Shown here piece by piece: positions 8,001-16,628 of a DNA stretch of 64,000 bases. The DNA comes from CAYTBN01 sp964436045 (GTDB lineage: Bacteria; Myxococcota_A; UBA796; UBA9615; CAYRNR01). How positions within the stretch are numbered: position 1 is the stretch's first letter; each line of letters starts with the position of its first letter. The notes under the pieces are model-generated. The model made no database searches, was not told the DNA's origin, and was given only the letters and a program-made list of their open reading frames with translations. The translations under genes and the position numbers were made by a program. The DNA lies in contig CAYTBN010000007.1 in assembly GCA_964436045.1 (NCBI GenBank), positions 96,771 through 160,770 on the forward strand, read 5' to 3'.

Positions 8001-9980
8001 ATGGGCGTGGGCGGTCCGCTGACCCGCGGCCACTGGCTGGACGCCGGGGTGATCCTGGCCCTGGCGCTGGGCCTGCGCGTCCTGTACGCCGGCGAGGTGG
8101 CGGACGATCCCTTCGGTCGCGACCTGATCTCCAACGCGGGGCTGTACCACCACGAGGCCATCGGGATCGCCAACGGCGGCAAGCTCGGCCGGGACACGGG
8201 GTTCCAGCCGCTGTACGCCTGGGCGCTGGCCGGGGTCTATGCGGCGGTGGGGCCCGAACCCCAGGCGATGCGCCTGCTGCAGGCCCTGCTGGCGGCGCTG
8301 GCGGCGGCGGCTGTCACCCTCACCGCCGGAACCCTGGCCGATCGCCGCGCGGGGCGCCTGGCGGGGCTGGCCTTTGCCGGTTTCTGGCCATCGGTGTTCT
8401 ACGCCGGCGAGCTGTTGCCCGACACCCTGGTCTGCGCACTGCTGGCGCTCGCTCTGCTGGCGTACGTGCGCGCCCTGGGCGGGGGCGGCGCGGCCGCATG
8501 GATCGGCGGCGGACTGGCCCTGGGGCTGGCCTGCCTGGCCAAGCCCAACGCCCTGCTGCTCACGCCGTGGCCAGCCATCGGAGCGTTGATGTCGCGGGAA
8601 CTCGAGCCGCCGCTGCGCAGGCGGCGCGCCCTGCTGGCGTTGACCGCGCCGCTGGCCGCGGTGATCGCCGCCGCCGTCGGTCCGGCCCTGTTCGAGGGCG
8701 AATCCCGCGGGACCACCGCCGCCTTCGCCACCAAGACCCTCTGGGATGGCAATCAGCGCGAGGCGGACGGCATCAACCCGTTCATCCAGGAGTTCGAGCG
8801 CATCGAGGCCTGGGGGGTGTGGGGGGACCTGGACGACACGGACGCGATCGCCCATGCGCTGCGGACCGATCTGCTGGCCTTCGCGGCCGCAGAGCCGAGC
8901 CGGTTCCTGGGGCTGCAGGGCCGCAAGGCGTTGATCTACCTGAGCACCTGGGAGGTGGCGAACAATAGCACGGTCCAGTGGCGGCGGGCCCGTTCGCCGG
9001 TCCTCTCGGCCTGGATCTGGGTCGGGTTCGGCGGCCTGCTGGCGCTGGCCTGCGCCGGGCTGGTGGCGGTGGGGCGTCGCTGGCGAGCACACATCCTGCC
9101 CCTGGGCTGGGCCCTCACCTGGTCGGCCAGCTTCGTGGCGATCCTGGTCGCCGGACGCTACCGGCTGCCCGCCGCCACGGTGATGGCGGTGTACGCCGGG
9201 ATCGGCGCCGTGGCGCTCGTCGACGCCGCCCGCGGGGGGGCCCTGCGCCGGCTGGCGGCCCTGCTGGCGGCCCTGGCCGCGGCGACCCTGGTGACGACCC
9301 TCGATCCCCTCGACCTGCGCCACTACCAGATCGCGTCGGTGGTCGAGCTGGAGGCCCAGGTGCTCGAGCGGGCGGGGGATGTGGCGGGGGCAGAGGCCCA
9401 CTACCGCGGCGCCCTCGATCTGGTCCGGCTCGGGCCGGAGCTCGAGAGCGCCCTGGGGTTGTTCCTGCTGCGCCACGGCCGCGCCGAAGATGGGTTCGCG
9501 GCCATGGCGCGAGCGGCGGACCGCGACCCGGACGACGCGGATCTGCGCAAGGACCTGGGCGGGTCCCTGCGCGACGCCGGCCGGTCGGCCGACGCGGTGC
9601 CCGTGCTGGTGCAGGCCGCCGCCCTCGATCCGGACGACGCAGGGACCGCGTACAACCTGGGGCTGGCGTTGGCGGACGTGGGAGACCTGGCCAGCGCCGA
9701 CCTCGCCCTCAGCCGCTCCCTGGCCCTCGGGGGCGAACCGGGCTCGATCCACCTGGAACGGGGGGTGGTCCGGGCACGCCAGAGCCGCTGGGCCGAGGCG
9801 GAGCTGGACCTGCGCGCCGCCGTCGACATGGTCCCCGATCACTGCTCGCCCGTGGCGAACCTGGGATTGCTGCTGGAGAAGACCGGGCGGGGAGCCGAGG
9901 CCGCTGCACTGTACGGGCGGTGCCCCGACGACCCGGTGTGCGCCCGAAGGCTCGAGCGACTGCTGGCGGGAGCGGAGTAG
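8001..9980 (+). CDS. Polytopic ArnT/PMT-like glycosyltransferase fused to a TPR domain
   Basis: 659 residues from ATG 8001. Residues 1-430 hold a series of about nine to ten hydrophobic segments with an extracytoplasmic-loop-like stretch after the first helix (DDPFGRDLISNAGLYH), the place where GT39/GT83 enzymes keep their acidic catalytic motif. Residues about 445-650 are TPR units with recurring A-x-x-x-Y/L and DPDDA turn motifs. Such enzymes use polyprenyl-phosphate sugars to modify proteins or lipids. The TPR part probably lies on the outer face and may present the acceptor. The lipoprotein gene 16 bases upstream is a possible partner. No partner glycan genes are adjacent. Confidence 0.7.
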   Translation: MGVGGPLTRGHWLDAGVILALALGLRVLYAGEVADDPFGRDLISNAGLYHHEAIGIANGGKLGRDTGFQPLYAWALAGVYAAVGPEPQAMRLLQALLAALAAAAVTLTAGTLADRRAGRLAGLAFAGFWPSVFYAGELLPDTLVCALLALALLAYVRALGGGGAAAWIGGGLALGLACLAKPNALLLTPWPAIGALMSRELEPPLRRRRALLALTAPLAAVIAAAVGPALFEGESRGTTAAFATKTLWDGNQREADGINPFIQEFERIEAWGVWGDLDDTDAIAHALRTDLLAFAAAEPSRFLGLQGRKALIYLSTWEVANNSTVQWRRARSPVLSAWIWVGFGGLLALACAGLVAVGRRWRAHILPLGWALTWSASFVAILVAGRYRLPAATVMAVYAGIGAVALVDAARGGALRRLAALLAALAAATLVTTLDPLDLRHYQIASVVELEAQVLERAGDVAGAEAHYRGALDLVRLGPELESALGLFLLRHGRAEDGFAAMARAADRDPDDADLRKDLGGSLRDAGRSADAVPVLVQAAALDPDDAGTAYNLGLALADVGDLASADLALSRSLALGGEPGSIHLERGVVRARQSRWAEAELDLRAAVDMVPDHCSPVANLGLLLEKTGRGAEAAALYGRCPDDPVCARRLERLLAGAE

Positions 9981-10073
9981 GCCTCGGTCCCAACCTCCGG
10001 TTGTCCCCTCCCCTCTGCCGGAATAGGATCCGCCCGGGGAAGATCGTAGCAGCGGGGACACGGGAGTAGAGCG

Positions 10074-11555
10074 ATGGCGACGACCGAAGGCGGCAAGAAG
10101 CGGGGCATGTGGGGGACCCGGCTGGGATTCATCCTGGCGGCGGCGGGTAGTGCCGTTGGCCTGGGAAACGTCTGGAAGTTCCCCTACATCACCGGCGAGA
10201 ACGGCGGCGGGCTGTTCGTCCTGATCTATCTGATGTGTATCGCGGCGGTGGGCTTGCCGATCATGATCGGCGAGATCCTGATGGGCCGCGCGACCCAGAC
10301 GACTCCGGTGGGCGCCTTTGCCAAGCTGGCCGGTGAACACAGCAGCTGGAAGCTGGTCGGCTGGATGGGGGTGGCCAGCGGGTTCGTGATCCTGTCGTAC
10401 TACAGCGTGGTCGCCGGCTGGGCGCTCAACTACCTGCTGATGTGCGTCTGTCACTTCTTCGCCGACAAGTCCCCCGAGCAGATCGAGGGGTTGTTCGGCG
10501 TGCTGTTCGTCGCCGGCGACATCAACATCTTCTGGCACCTGGTGTTCATCGCGATGACGGCCGGGATCGTGCTCGGCGGGGTCGAGAAGGGCATCGAGAA
10601 GTGGTCGCGCCTGCTGATGCCGGTGATGGCCGGGTTGCTGGTGATCCTGGCGGTGCGCGCGGTCACCACGCCGGGGGTCTGGGACGCCCTCGACTTCCTG
10701 TTCATGCCCCACGCGGCAAAGCTCAAGCCCTCGTCCGTGCTCGAAGCCCTCGGTCACGCGTTCTTCACGCTGTCGTTGGGGATGGGGGCGATGTTGACCT
10801 ACGGGTCCTACCTGAACCGCAAGGCCAACATCGTCACCTCGTCGCTGTGGATCACGGGGCTGGACACGGCCATCGCGATGATCGCCTGCGTCGCGATCTT
10901 CCCGATCCTGTTCACCTTCAACATGGAACCGGGCGCCGGCCCCGGGCTGGTCTTCAAGACCATGCCGATCCTGTTCTCCCAGATGGGGGCGGGGCTGCTG
11001 CTGGCGATCCTGTTCTTCGCCCTGCTGGTCTTCGCCGCGCTGACCTCCGCGATCTCCCTGCTCGAGGTGGTCTCCAGCTCGTTCATCGACCTGCTGGGCT
11101 GGACCCGGCGGAAGGCGACCCTGGTGTCGGCCAGCGCGATCTTCGTCCTCGGCGTCCCCTCGGCGCTGGCGGGCAGCGGCAAGCTGTTCGGCGCCTGGGG
11201 CACCCTGTTCGGCAAGAACTTCTTCGACACCATGGATTACCTGGCCTCCAACTGGATGCTGCCGATGGGTGGGCTGTTCATCGCGATCTTCGTCGGCTGG
11301 TTCATGCAGGCCGACCTGCGCCGCAAGGAGCTGCTGGCCGGCACACCGGAAGACCAGGCCGGCCTCTGGGGCACCGTCTACACGGCCTGGATCATCGTGC
11401 TGAAGTTCGTCGTCCCGTTGCTGGTGTTCATCGTGCTGCTGAACAAGATCGGCGTCCTGCCCACCGACAAGATCAACGAGCTGTTCGGCGCGAGTGAGGA
11501 GGCCACCGAGGAGTCAGCGGAGGCGCCTGCGAAGGCCCCCGACGAGGAGCAGTAG
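10074..11555 (+). CDS. Sodium-dependent symporter, NSS/SNF family
   Basis: 493 residues from ATG 10074 with a GGGAG site upstream. The first membrane segment has the family signature GSAVGLGNVWKFPY followed by ENGGG, which builds the Na+ and substrate sites in LeuT/MhsT-like carriers. About 11-12 hydrophobic segments follow. Likely an amino-acid:Na+ importer; the exact substrate cannot be told. The last 40 residues are acidic and Ala/Glu/Pro-rich and cytoplasmic. Its 3' end overlaps the convergent metallophosphatase gene by 42 bases. Confidence 0.9.
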   Translation: MATTEGGKKRGMWGTRLGFILAAAGSAVGLGNVWKFPYITGENGGGLFVLIYLMCIAAVGLPIMIGEILMGRATQTTPVGAFAKLAGEHSSWKLVGWMGVASGFVILSYYSVVAGWALNYLLMCVCHFFADKSPEQIEGLFGVLFVAGDINIFWHLVFIAMTAGIVLGGVEKGIEKWSRLLMPVMAGLLVILAVRAVTTPGVWDALDFLFMPHAAKLKPSSVLEALGHAFFTLSLGMGAMLTYGSYLNRKANIVTSSLWITGLDTAIAMIACVAIFPILFTFNMEPGAGPGLVFKTMPILFSQMGAGLLLAILFFALLVFAALTSAISLLEVVSSSFIDLLGWTRRKATLVSASAIFVLGVPSALAGSGKLFGAWGTLFGKNFFDTMDYLASNWMLPMGGLFIAIFVGWFMQADLRRKELLAGTPEDQAGLWGTVYTAWIIVLKFVVPLLVFIVLLNKIGVLPTDKINELFGASEEATEESAEAPAKAPDEEQ

Positions 11556-13163
11556 GCCGGCGATCGAGACCCCGTGGGCCGTACCGTTGGTCCCCTGCCC
11601 AACCCCGCAACGACAGCCGCCGCCCATCAGCCCCGCGGCCACCGGCGTGGCCGCCGTCGTGTCGTCGTCCCCCGTCGAGTCGTCGTCCCCGGTGCTGTCG
11701 TCGTCCCCGGTGCTGTCGTCGTCCCCGGTGCTGTCGTCGTCCCCGGTCGTGTCGTCATCGCCCGTGCTGTCGTCGTCCCCGGTGCTGTCGTCGTCGTCCC
11801 CGGTCGTGTCGTCGTCCCCGGTCGTGTCGTCGTCCCCGGTGGCGTCGTCGTCTCCGGGTCCGCCTTGGTCCTCGCTGTCGTCCGAAGGGCTCCAGCAGCC
11901 GCCGTCGTCCGGGTAATCCACCGCGCCGTCGCCGTCGTTGTCGGCCCCGTCGTCGCACTCGGTGATCCCGACCTCGACCTGGATCGTGTGCGAGCCGGTG
12001 CCCGAGCCAGTCAGGGCGTAGACCGTCAGCTCATGGACCCCGGCGGCCAGTCCGCTGCAGTCCCACTCGGCTTGCCACACCGACGGCGCCACCTCGATCA
12101 TCGGCACGTCCGGGCCGCCGTCGACCACCAGCGCCGCGTCCAGCACGGGCTGGGGATCGAAGACCAGCGCCCGAACGGGGTTGGCGGCCTGCCCCCCCGA
12201 GACCGGGTAGGCGTAGGGATTGAGGCCCCCCAGAGCGCCGTCGACGGGCGCGGTGATCAGCACCAACGGCCAGTTGCCCAGGTCGATGGCCCGGGCCGCG
12301 ACCCCGTCGTGGTCGACGGCGAACAACGCCACGTTGTCCGAGTCGGCCTTGCCCAGGGAATCCAGGTTGAAGTGCAGGGTCCCGTCCACGAAGGTCTCGG
12401 AGTGGGCGTGCACGTGGCCGTTGGCCCACAGGGACACCCCGTGGTCTTCCAGCAGGTCGAGCAGCTCGCTGTCGCCGAAGTCCAGGTAGGGCAGCGGGTG
12501 GTGGGTGAACAGGAAGGCGAGATCGGCGTCCTCGTGGTCGATGAGCGCCTGCTCCAGGTGGTCCAGCTCGTCGGGGGAGAGGCCCACCGAATCGAAGCCC
12601 GGGATCGGCCCCGAGGTGTCCGCCGTGTTCAGGGCGATGAAGAGGTAGTCGCCAAACGGGAACGCGTGGATCCAGGTGTCGTGCCACGCCGTCTGGGTAC
12701 TGCCCGTGAGCGAGTTGCCCAGGAAGTGGGTCGCGCCCGCGTCCAGGTAGGTGTCGTGGTTGCCGCAGACGTCGTGCCAGAAGGTCAGATCGACGCCGTA
12801 GCCGTCCACCACTCCCCGGTAGTCGTCCCACTCGTCCTGGTACTGCCAGACCGGGATGCCCAGCTCGTTGGACGCGTCGACGATGTCGCCGGTCAGGACC
12901 ACGAACTCGGGCAGCACGGCGCTGACCGCCTCGCCCAGGGTCCAGTCCAGGTTGTCCACCCCCTGGGTGCCGTACCAGGGGTCGGCGCCCACGTGGGAGT
13001 CGGTGACCTGCAGGAACCACAGCAGCTCGTCCGGGTCGTCGAGGTAGCGGGCGTCGTAGGGATCGATGGCGGCGGCGGGTGCCGCCGGTCCCAACACGAC
13101 GAGGGCAGCCAGCAGCAGAGCCGTCCGCGTGCTCGACTCGATGGAGATGGGAGCGTCGACCAC
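11514..13163 (-). CDS. Secreted calcineurin-like metallophosphatase with Asp-rich linker and MYXO-CTERM-like tail
   Basis: 549 residues from GTG 13163, selected because GGAGGG lies 7 bases upstream and a signal peptide follows directly (cleavage after APAAA). Metallophosphoesterase motifs in order: LQVTDSHVG, LTGDIVD, CGNHDT, a THHP motif and NGHVHAHSE, giving the full dimetal set. A beta-rich domain (about 300-440) follows, then CDDGADNDGDG, a long DDDSTG/DDDTTG linker, and a tail with GGGCRC, a hydrophobic helix and RRRLR. This tail resembles MYXO-CTERM sorting signals, processed by a myxosortase in known cases. The substrate is unknown (phosphoester or nucleotide). Confidence 0.8.
   Translation of the reverse strand: MVDAPISIESSTRTALLLAALVVLGPAAPAAAIDPYDARYLDDPDELLWFLQVTDSHVGADPWYGTQGVDNLDWTLGEAVSAVLPEFVVLTGDIVDASNELGIPVWQYQDEWDDYRGVVDGYGVDLTFWHDVCGNHDTYLDAGATHFLGNSLTGSTQTAWHDTWIHAFPFGDYLFIALNTADTSGPIPGFDSVGLSPDELDHLEQALIDHEDADLAFLFTHHPLPYLDFGDSELLDLLEDHGVSLWANGHVHAHSETFVDGTLHFNLDSLGKADSDNVALFAVDHDGVAARAIDLGNWPLVLITAPVDGALGGLNPYAYPVSGGQAANPVRALVFDPQPVLDAALVVDGGPDVPMIEVAPSVWQAEWDCSGLAAGVHELTVYALTGSGTGSHTIQVEVGITECDDGADNDGDGAVDYPDDGGCWSPSDDSEDQGGPGDDDATGDDDTTGDDDTTGDDDDSTGDDDSTGDDDTTGDDDSTGDDDSTGDDDSTGDDDSTGDDDTTAATPVAAGLMGGGCRCGVGQGTNGTAHGVSIAGLLLLVGGLRRRLR
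11651..11862 (-). repeat. Asp-rich linker repeat (GDDDSTG/GDDDTTG units)
   Basis: About ten in-frame copies of a 21-base unit on the minus strand coding GDDDxTG. The repeat is part of the metallophosphatase gene and is not a CRISPR. Confidence 0.8.
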
Positions 13164-13237
13164 CCGTTCACCCTCCGGAGCGCGACCGCATCGTAACAGT
13201 CCGGTGGCGCGGACCTGAACCAAATCGACCGGACCGC

Positions 13238-13243
13238 TATACT
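13238..13243 (+). promoter_or_regulatory. -10 box (TATACT) upstream of the membrane-protein gene
   Basis: A 5/6 match to TATAAT, 38 bases before the ATG at 13282. The candidate -35 (CTGAAC at 13215-13220, spacer 17) is poor. It lies in the 118-base divergent gap that also must serve the metallophosphatase gene. Confidence 0.3.
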
Positions 13244-13281
13244 CGCCGCGTTCCGCGCCCGCCGCGGCCTTGGAGGAGCTC

Positions 13282-14082
13282 ATGGACAAGATCGGCCCCT
13301 GGTTCTCCGGTGGTTTCGAGCATCTGCAACAGCACTGGCGGAAGCACCTGGTGCCGGCGCTGGTGTTCAACGCGGCGATCATGGTCGTGGTCGGGTTGAT
13401 GATGGTGGTCATCTTCGCGGTCACGATGCTCGGGGGCGTCCTGGTCGCGCTGCTCGCCGACCTGATGGGCGACGTGGGCGGGTTGCTCGGGCTGGTCGTG
13501 ATGGTAGGCATCATGACGGTGCTGATGCTCGCGCTGAACCTGCTGTTCGTCCCCCTGCAGCTGGGGTACATGCGCGGCACGATCAACCTGATGCGGGGCG
13601 GGGACTTCACCGTCGGCGACCTGTTCGGCGCCGTCCGGCTGACCGGCAAGGGCGCGATCGCGATGGTCCTGCTGATGACGGCGGTGATGACCGCTGCGCT
13701 GTTCTGCTATTTCCCGGCCTTCCTGGTGGGTGCGCTTTTTATGCTGACGATGCCGCTGATCGCGGATCCGGAGAAGGAGCTGGGGCCCATCGAGGCCATG
13801 AAGACCTCGGTCGAGCTGATCAAGCCCCACTTCTGGGGCGCGGTGCTCTACATGTTCCTGATCGGCATGCTGACCGGCCTGCTGAGCTACATCCCCATCG
13901 TCGGACCGATGCTGGTGTTGCCCATCGCGATGTCGTTGCTGATGTCGCCATACCTGGACCTGGTGGACGGACCGCGGGCACCCGCCCCTCCGGCGCACGG
14001 CGCGCCCGGTCAGGTCCCGCCGGTGGGGTACACCCCGTCGCCCTACCCGGATTCCAACTACGACCCCAACTACCCGGGCTAG
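13282..14082 (+). CDS. Polytopic membrane protein of unknown function
   Basis: 266 residues from ATG 13282 with GGAGGAG upstream. Five to six hydrophobic segments occupy residues about 25-220, with an amphipathic first 25 residues (WFSGGFEHLQQHWRKH) and a cytoplasmic-like Pro/Gly/Tyr-rich C-terminus after residue 230. The pattern recalls bacterial DUF4013/DUF975-like integral membrane proteins with repeated short helices, but I cannot assign a family or function. It starts a plus-strand unit of its own and converges on the pseudouridine synthase gene. Confidence 0.7.
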   Translation: MDKIGPWFSGGFEHLQQHWRKHLVPALVFNAAIMVVVGLMMVVIFAVTMLGGVLVALLADLMGDVGGLLGLVVMVGIMTVLMLALNLLFVPLQLGYMRGTINLMRGGDFTVGDLFGAVRLTGKGAIAMVLLMTAVMTAALFCYFPAFLVGALFMLTMPLIADPEKELGPIEAMKTSVELIKPHFWGAVLYMFLIGMLTGLLSYIPIVGPMLVLPIAMSLLMSPYLDLVDGPRAPAPPAHGAPGQVPPVGYTPSPYPDSNYDPNYPG

Positions 14083-14091
14083 TCTCCGTCG

Positions 14092-14183
14092 CTAGCGCAA
14101 ACTCCGGCCGCCCTGGGGAAGACTGGCTAGCGACGGGCTCCGGCCGCCCTGGGGAAGACTGGCTAGCGCCGGGCTCCGGCCGC
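14092..14183. repeat. 36-bp tandem duplication at the 3' end of the pseudouridine synthase gene
   Basis: The unit beginning CTAGCG and containing CTCCGGCCGCCCTGGGGAAG (forward strand) occurs at 14092-14126 (35 bases) and 14127-14162 (36 bases), with a partial third copy 14163-14183 inside the coding end. The array fills the whole gap between two convergent stop codons and repeats the TAG stop of the minus-strand gene. Confidence 0.75.
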
Positions 14184-14840
14184 AAGCTCCTTCAGCAGAT
14201 CCAGGTGCGCTGCCAGCGCGGCGGGTAGCGGGGCGGTGAACTGCCGTCCGTCCGGCAACTCCAGCTGGTGCGCGTGGAGCCACAGTCGGCCGGGGAAACC
14301 GGGGACCGGTCGGAAGCGCCGCGGCCGATAGCGGTTGTCGCCGACCACCGCCAGTCCGATGCCCGCCAGGTGGCGGCGGATCTGATGGCGCCGCCCGGAC
14401 AAGGGCCGCGCCTCCAGGTAACTGAGGGGTCCCAGCGCGGCCAGCCGCCGATAGCGGGTGATGGCCTCCAGCGCTGCGCGTCGCCGCGGATCCCGCAGGG
14501 GCCGGCGGATGATTCCCTTGCGGCGGGCGTGGCCCTGGACCAGGGCCCGGTATCGCTTGTCCACCTCGCCCTCGGCGAACCAGCGGCCGATCCGGCCCCG
14601 CAACTCCCTGTCCGCCGAACAGAGGACCAGGCCCGACGTGTCCCGATCGATCCGGTGGATGGGCGCCAACCCGGTCTCCGCCCCCAGCACGGACCGGGCC
14701 CAGGTCAGCAGGTCCGGGACACCGGCCTCCGCCACCGGATGGACTGCGACGCCCGCCGGTTTGGCCAGCACCAGCAGAGCCCCGTCCTCGGCCAGGATCG
14801 AGGGCGTGTCGTCGCGGGGGGTGGCGTGCGGTCCGGTCAT
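14163..14840 (-). CDS. RluA-family pseudouridine synthase
   Basis: 225 residues from ATG 14840. The catalytic motif HRIDRDTSGLVL is present near residue 72-83 (Asp is the nucleophile in the family), followed by the conserved KRYRALV and SGRRHQIRRHLA motifs. There is no S4 RNA-binding domain at the N-terminus, so it belongs with the short RluA/TruC-type enzymes that modify 23S rRNA or tRNA uridines. No Shine-Dalgarno is visible upstream, and a TAGCAT box at 14850-14855 lies about 9 bases before the start, consistent with a leaderless message. Its 3' end is caught in a tandem repeat. Confidence 0.9.
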   Translation of the reverse strand: MTGPHATPRDDTPSILAEDGALLVLAKPAGVAVHPVAEAGVPDLLTWARSVLGAETGLAPIHRIDRDTSGLVLCSADRELRGRIGRWFAEGEVDKRYRALVQGHARRKGIIRRPLRDPRRRAALEAITRYRRLAALGPLSYLEARPLSGRRHQIRRHLAGIGLAVVGDNRYRPRRFRPVPGFPGRLWLHAHQLELPDGRQFTAPLPAALAAHLDLLKELAAGARR

Positions 14841-14849
14841 GGGGAGCGC

Positions 14850-14859
14850 ATGCTAGCAT
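14850..14859. promoter_or_regulatory. Palindromic ATGCTAGCAT between divergent start codons, possible shared -10
   Basis: A perfect 10-base palindrome lies in a 31-base gap between divergent ATGs at 14840 (minus) and 14872 (plus). It reads TAGCAT, a fair -10 box, on both strands, correctly spaced from each start. No good -35 is seen. Confidence 0.25.
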
Positions 14860-14871
14860 CCGCGAGGAACG

Positions 14872-15147
14872 ATGCCGATCAGCGCCGAACGTTACGTTCA
14901 CGAACCCCTGGACACCGAGGTCACCGCGGTGGCGGGCCACTACGTGCTCACCCGCGAGGAGCGGCTGGAGGTTGGCGGTCGCGAGCTGCTCTACGTGCTG
15001 GGGCACGCGATCTTCGACACTTCCTGCTGCGGCATGGGTGGCTGCGGTTACGCGCTCGTCCAGCCCATCCGCGATCCCGACGAGCGGGTCGCCCTGACCG
15101 ACCTGATCCGCGAGCGCGAGTTCATCTCCCAGGTCCAGTTCGGCTGA
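14872..15147 (+). CDS. Small conserved-looking protein with CCGMGGC motif
   Basis: 91 residues from ATG 14872 with GAGGAA upstream. No signal peptide. The core holds FDTSCCGMGGCGYALVQP, with three cysteines in a glycine-rich turn that looks like a metal or cluster site, followed by a helix rich in acidic residues. Three nearby cysteines alone are not a standard Fe-S ligand set, so an external ligand or a dimer would be needed. I cannot name the family with certainty. It is divergent from the pseudouridine synthase and precedes the MopE-like lipoprotein by 77 bases. Confidence 0.7.
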   Translation: MPISAERYVHEPLDTEVTAVAGHYVLTREERLEVGGRELLYVLGHAIFDTSCCGMGGCGYALVQPIRDPDERVALTDLIREREFISQVQFG

Positions 15148-15224
15148 ACCGGGTTCCCAGCGCCCCTTGCCCGCCCCTGGTTCCGTCGGCATGATGAGCC
15201 CACTCGTCACCCAGGGAGGACACC

Positions 15225-16604
15225 ATGGAACTCTCGATCCGCTGGCGCTGGATCGCGCTGCTGGCCGCGCTCGCACTCGTCTCCTGCGAGAGCCACGACG
15301 ACCAGATGGACGACGACGACGCCACCGAAGGCGATGACGACGATGACGTCACCGACGATGACGACGCGACCGACGACGACGACGACGACGTCACAGACGA
15401 TGACGACGACGTGACCGACGATGACGACGATGACATCACCGACGACGACGACGACGACGATGACGTCACCGACGATGATGACGATGCCACCGACGACGAC
15501 GATGACGTGACCGACGACGACGACGACGACGACGCCACCGATGATGACGATGACGTCACCGCCGACGACGATGACGCCACCGATGACGACGATGACGACG
15601 ACAGCAGCCCCGCGGACGCCGACGGAGACGGCTGGTCGGCCCCTGACGACTGCGACGACAACGATCCAGCCGTGAATCCGGGGGCCACCGAGATCTGCGG
15701 CAACGTCACCGACGACAACTGCGACGGCCTGTTCGACCTGCAGGGGGACGGTGACGGCGACGGCTACGACGGCTGCCTCGAGTGCGACGACACCAACGGC
15801 GCGGTCTACCCCGGGGCCTACGAGGCCTGCGACGGCGTGGACAACAACTGCGACGGAGTGGTGGACGAGGGCGTGGACGGCGACGGCGACGGCTACACCC
15901 CTTGCGACGGGGACTGCGACGACACCGAAGCCGACGCCAATCCGGGAATGGTCGAAGACGCCTGCGCGATCCCCGCCGACGGGATCGACAACGACTGTGA
16001 CGGAGAGACCGACGAGGGCTGCAACTCCCTGGTCATCCAGTCGCCCGCCTACGTCTACGACACCCTGGACTTCACCTTGCTCACAGGCGACGCCTTCCTG
16101 GACCTGCTGCTCAACACGATGCTGGCCCCTTCCCTCCCGCCCCAGGGGTACGACCTGATCCTGATCTTCGACCCCACCAGCGGCCCCTTCCCGCCCACCT
16201 TCAGCGCCCGCACCGGGGGAGGTGACTGGTCCCAGGGGACCTTCCAGTGGGATCCGACCTTCGGCGTGCCGATGGAGTTCCAGGCCAACATGAACGGCGT
16301 GGTCTTCGACACGGCCGGCCAGGTCGTCACCACCGTGTTCGCGCTGCCGGGCCTGGGGTCGCTGACGCTGTACAACTACTACAGCGAGGGCGAGTTCGAT
16401 CAGGTCCAGACCATCATCGCCGACGGATTCCTCTACGGCGAGCTGACCGAGGCCGACGCGGCGCTGCTGCCCAACCCCCTCGATCCCACCGAGAGCGTGG
16501 CGGACGTGATCTCCGCCAACCGCGCGCTGGACTCGGACACCGACGGCGACGGCCAGCTCGACGCCTGGTCCATCGAGGCCGACTACACCGCCTACCTCTT
16601 CTGA
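15225..16604 (+). CDS. Asp-rich lipoprotein with MopE-like metal-binding repeats
   Basis: 459 residues from ATG 15225 with GGAGG about 8 bases upstream. Lipobox ALVSC (Cys about 24). Residues about 28-128 are almost purely Asp with Thr/Val/Ala, one of the longest acidic stretches in the window. Residues about 132-265 carry three to four MopE-type repeats of the form DGDGY...DCDD...NPG..E.C.G.DNNCDG, a motif noted as putative metal binding in copper-responsive surface protein MopE. The C-terminal 190 residues form a domain I do not recognise. Expected to sit on the cell surface; the acidic part may bind Ca2+ or act as a spacer (inference). Confidence 0.75.
   Translation: MELSIRWRWIALLAALALVSCESHDDQMDDDDATEGDDDDDVTDDDDATDDDDDDVTDDDDDVTDDDDDDITDDDDDDDDVTDDDDDATDDDDDVTDDDDDDDATDDDDDVTADDDDATDDDDDDDSSPADADGDGWSAPDDCDDNDPAVNPGATEICGNVTDDNCDGLFDLQGDGDGDGYDGCLECDDTNGAVYPGAYEACDGVDNNCDGVVDEGVDGDGDGYTPCDGDCDDTEADANPGMVEDACAIPADGIDNDCDGETDEGCNSLVIQSPAYVYDTLDFTLLTGDAFLDLLLNTMLAPSLPPQGYDLILIFDPTSGPFPPTFSARTGGGDWSQGTFQWDPTFGVPMEFQANMNGVVFDTAGQVVTTVFALPGLGSLTLYNYYSEGEFDQVQTIIADGFLYGELTEADAALLPNPLDPTESVADVISANRALDSDTDGDGQLDAWSIEADYTAYLF
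15297..15605 (+). repeat. Asp-codon-rich low-complexity repeat
   Basis: About 300 bases of GAC/GAT codons broken by ACC/GTC/GCC, encoding the poly-Asp linker of the MopE-like lipoprotein. Units vary in length, as in replication-slippage repeats. Confidence 0.8.
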
Positions 16605-16628
16605 GAGGCGCCGGACGGCACCGCGACC

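Noticed and set aside
7827..10757. 976-codon minus-strand open frame
   Set aside because: Gln/Gly/Arg/Pro-rich composition typical of antisense to G+C-rich genes; three recognisable genes cover it on the plus strand.
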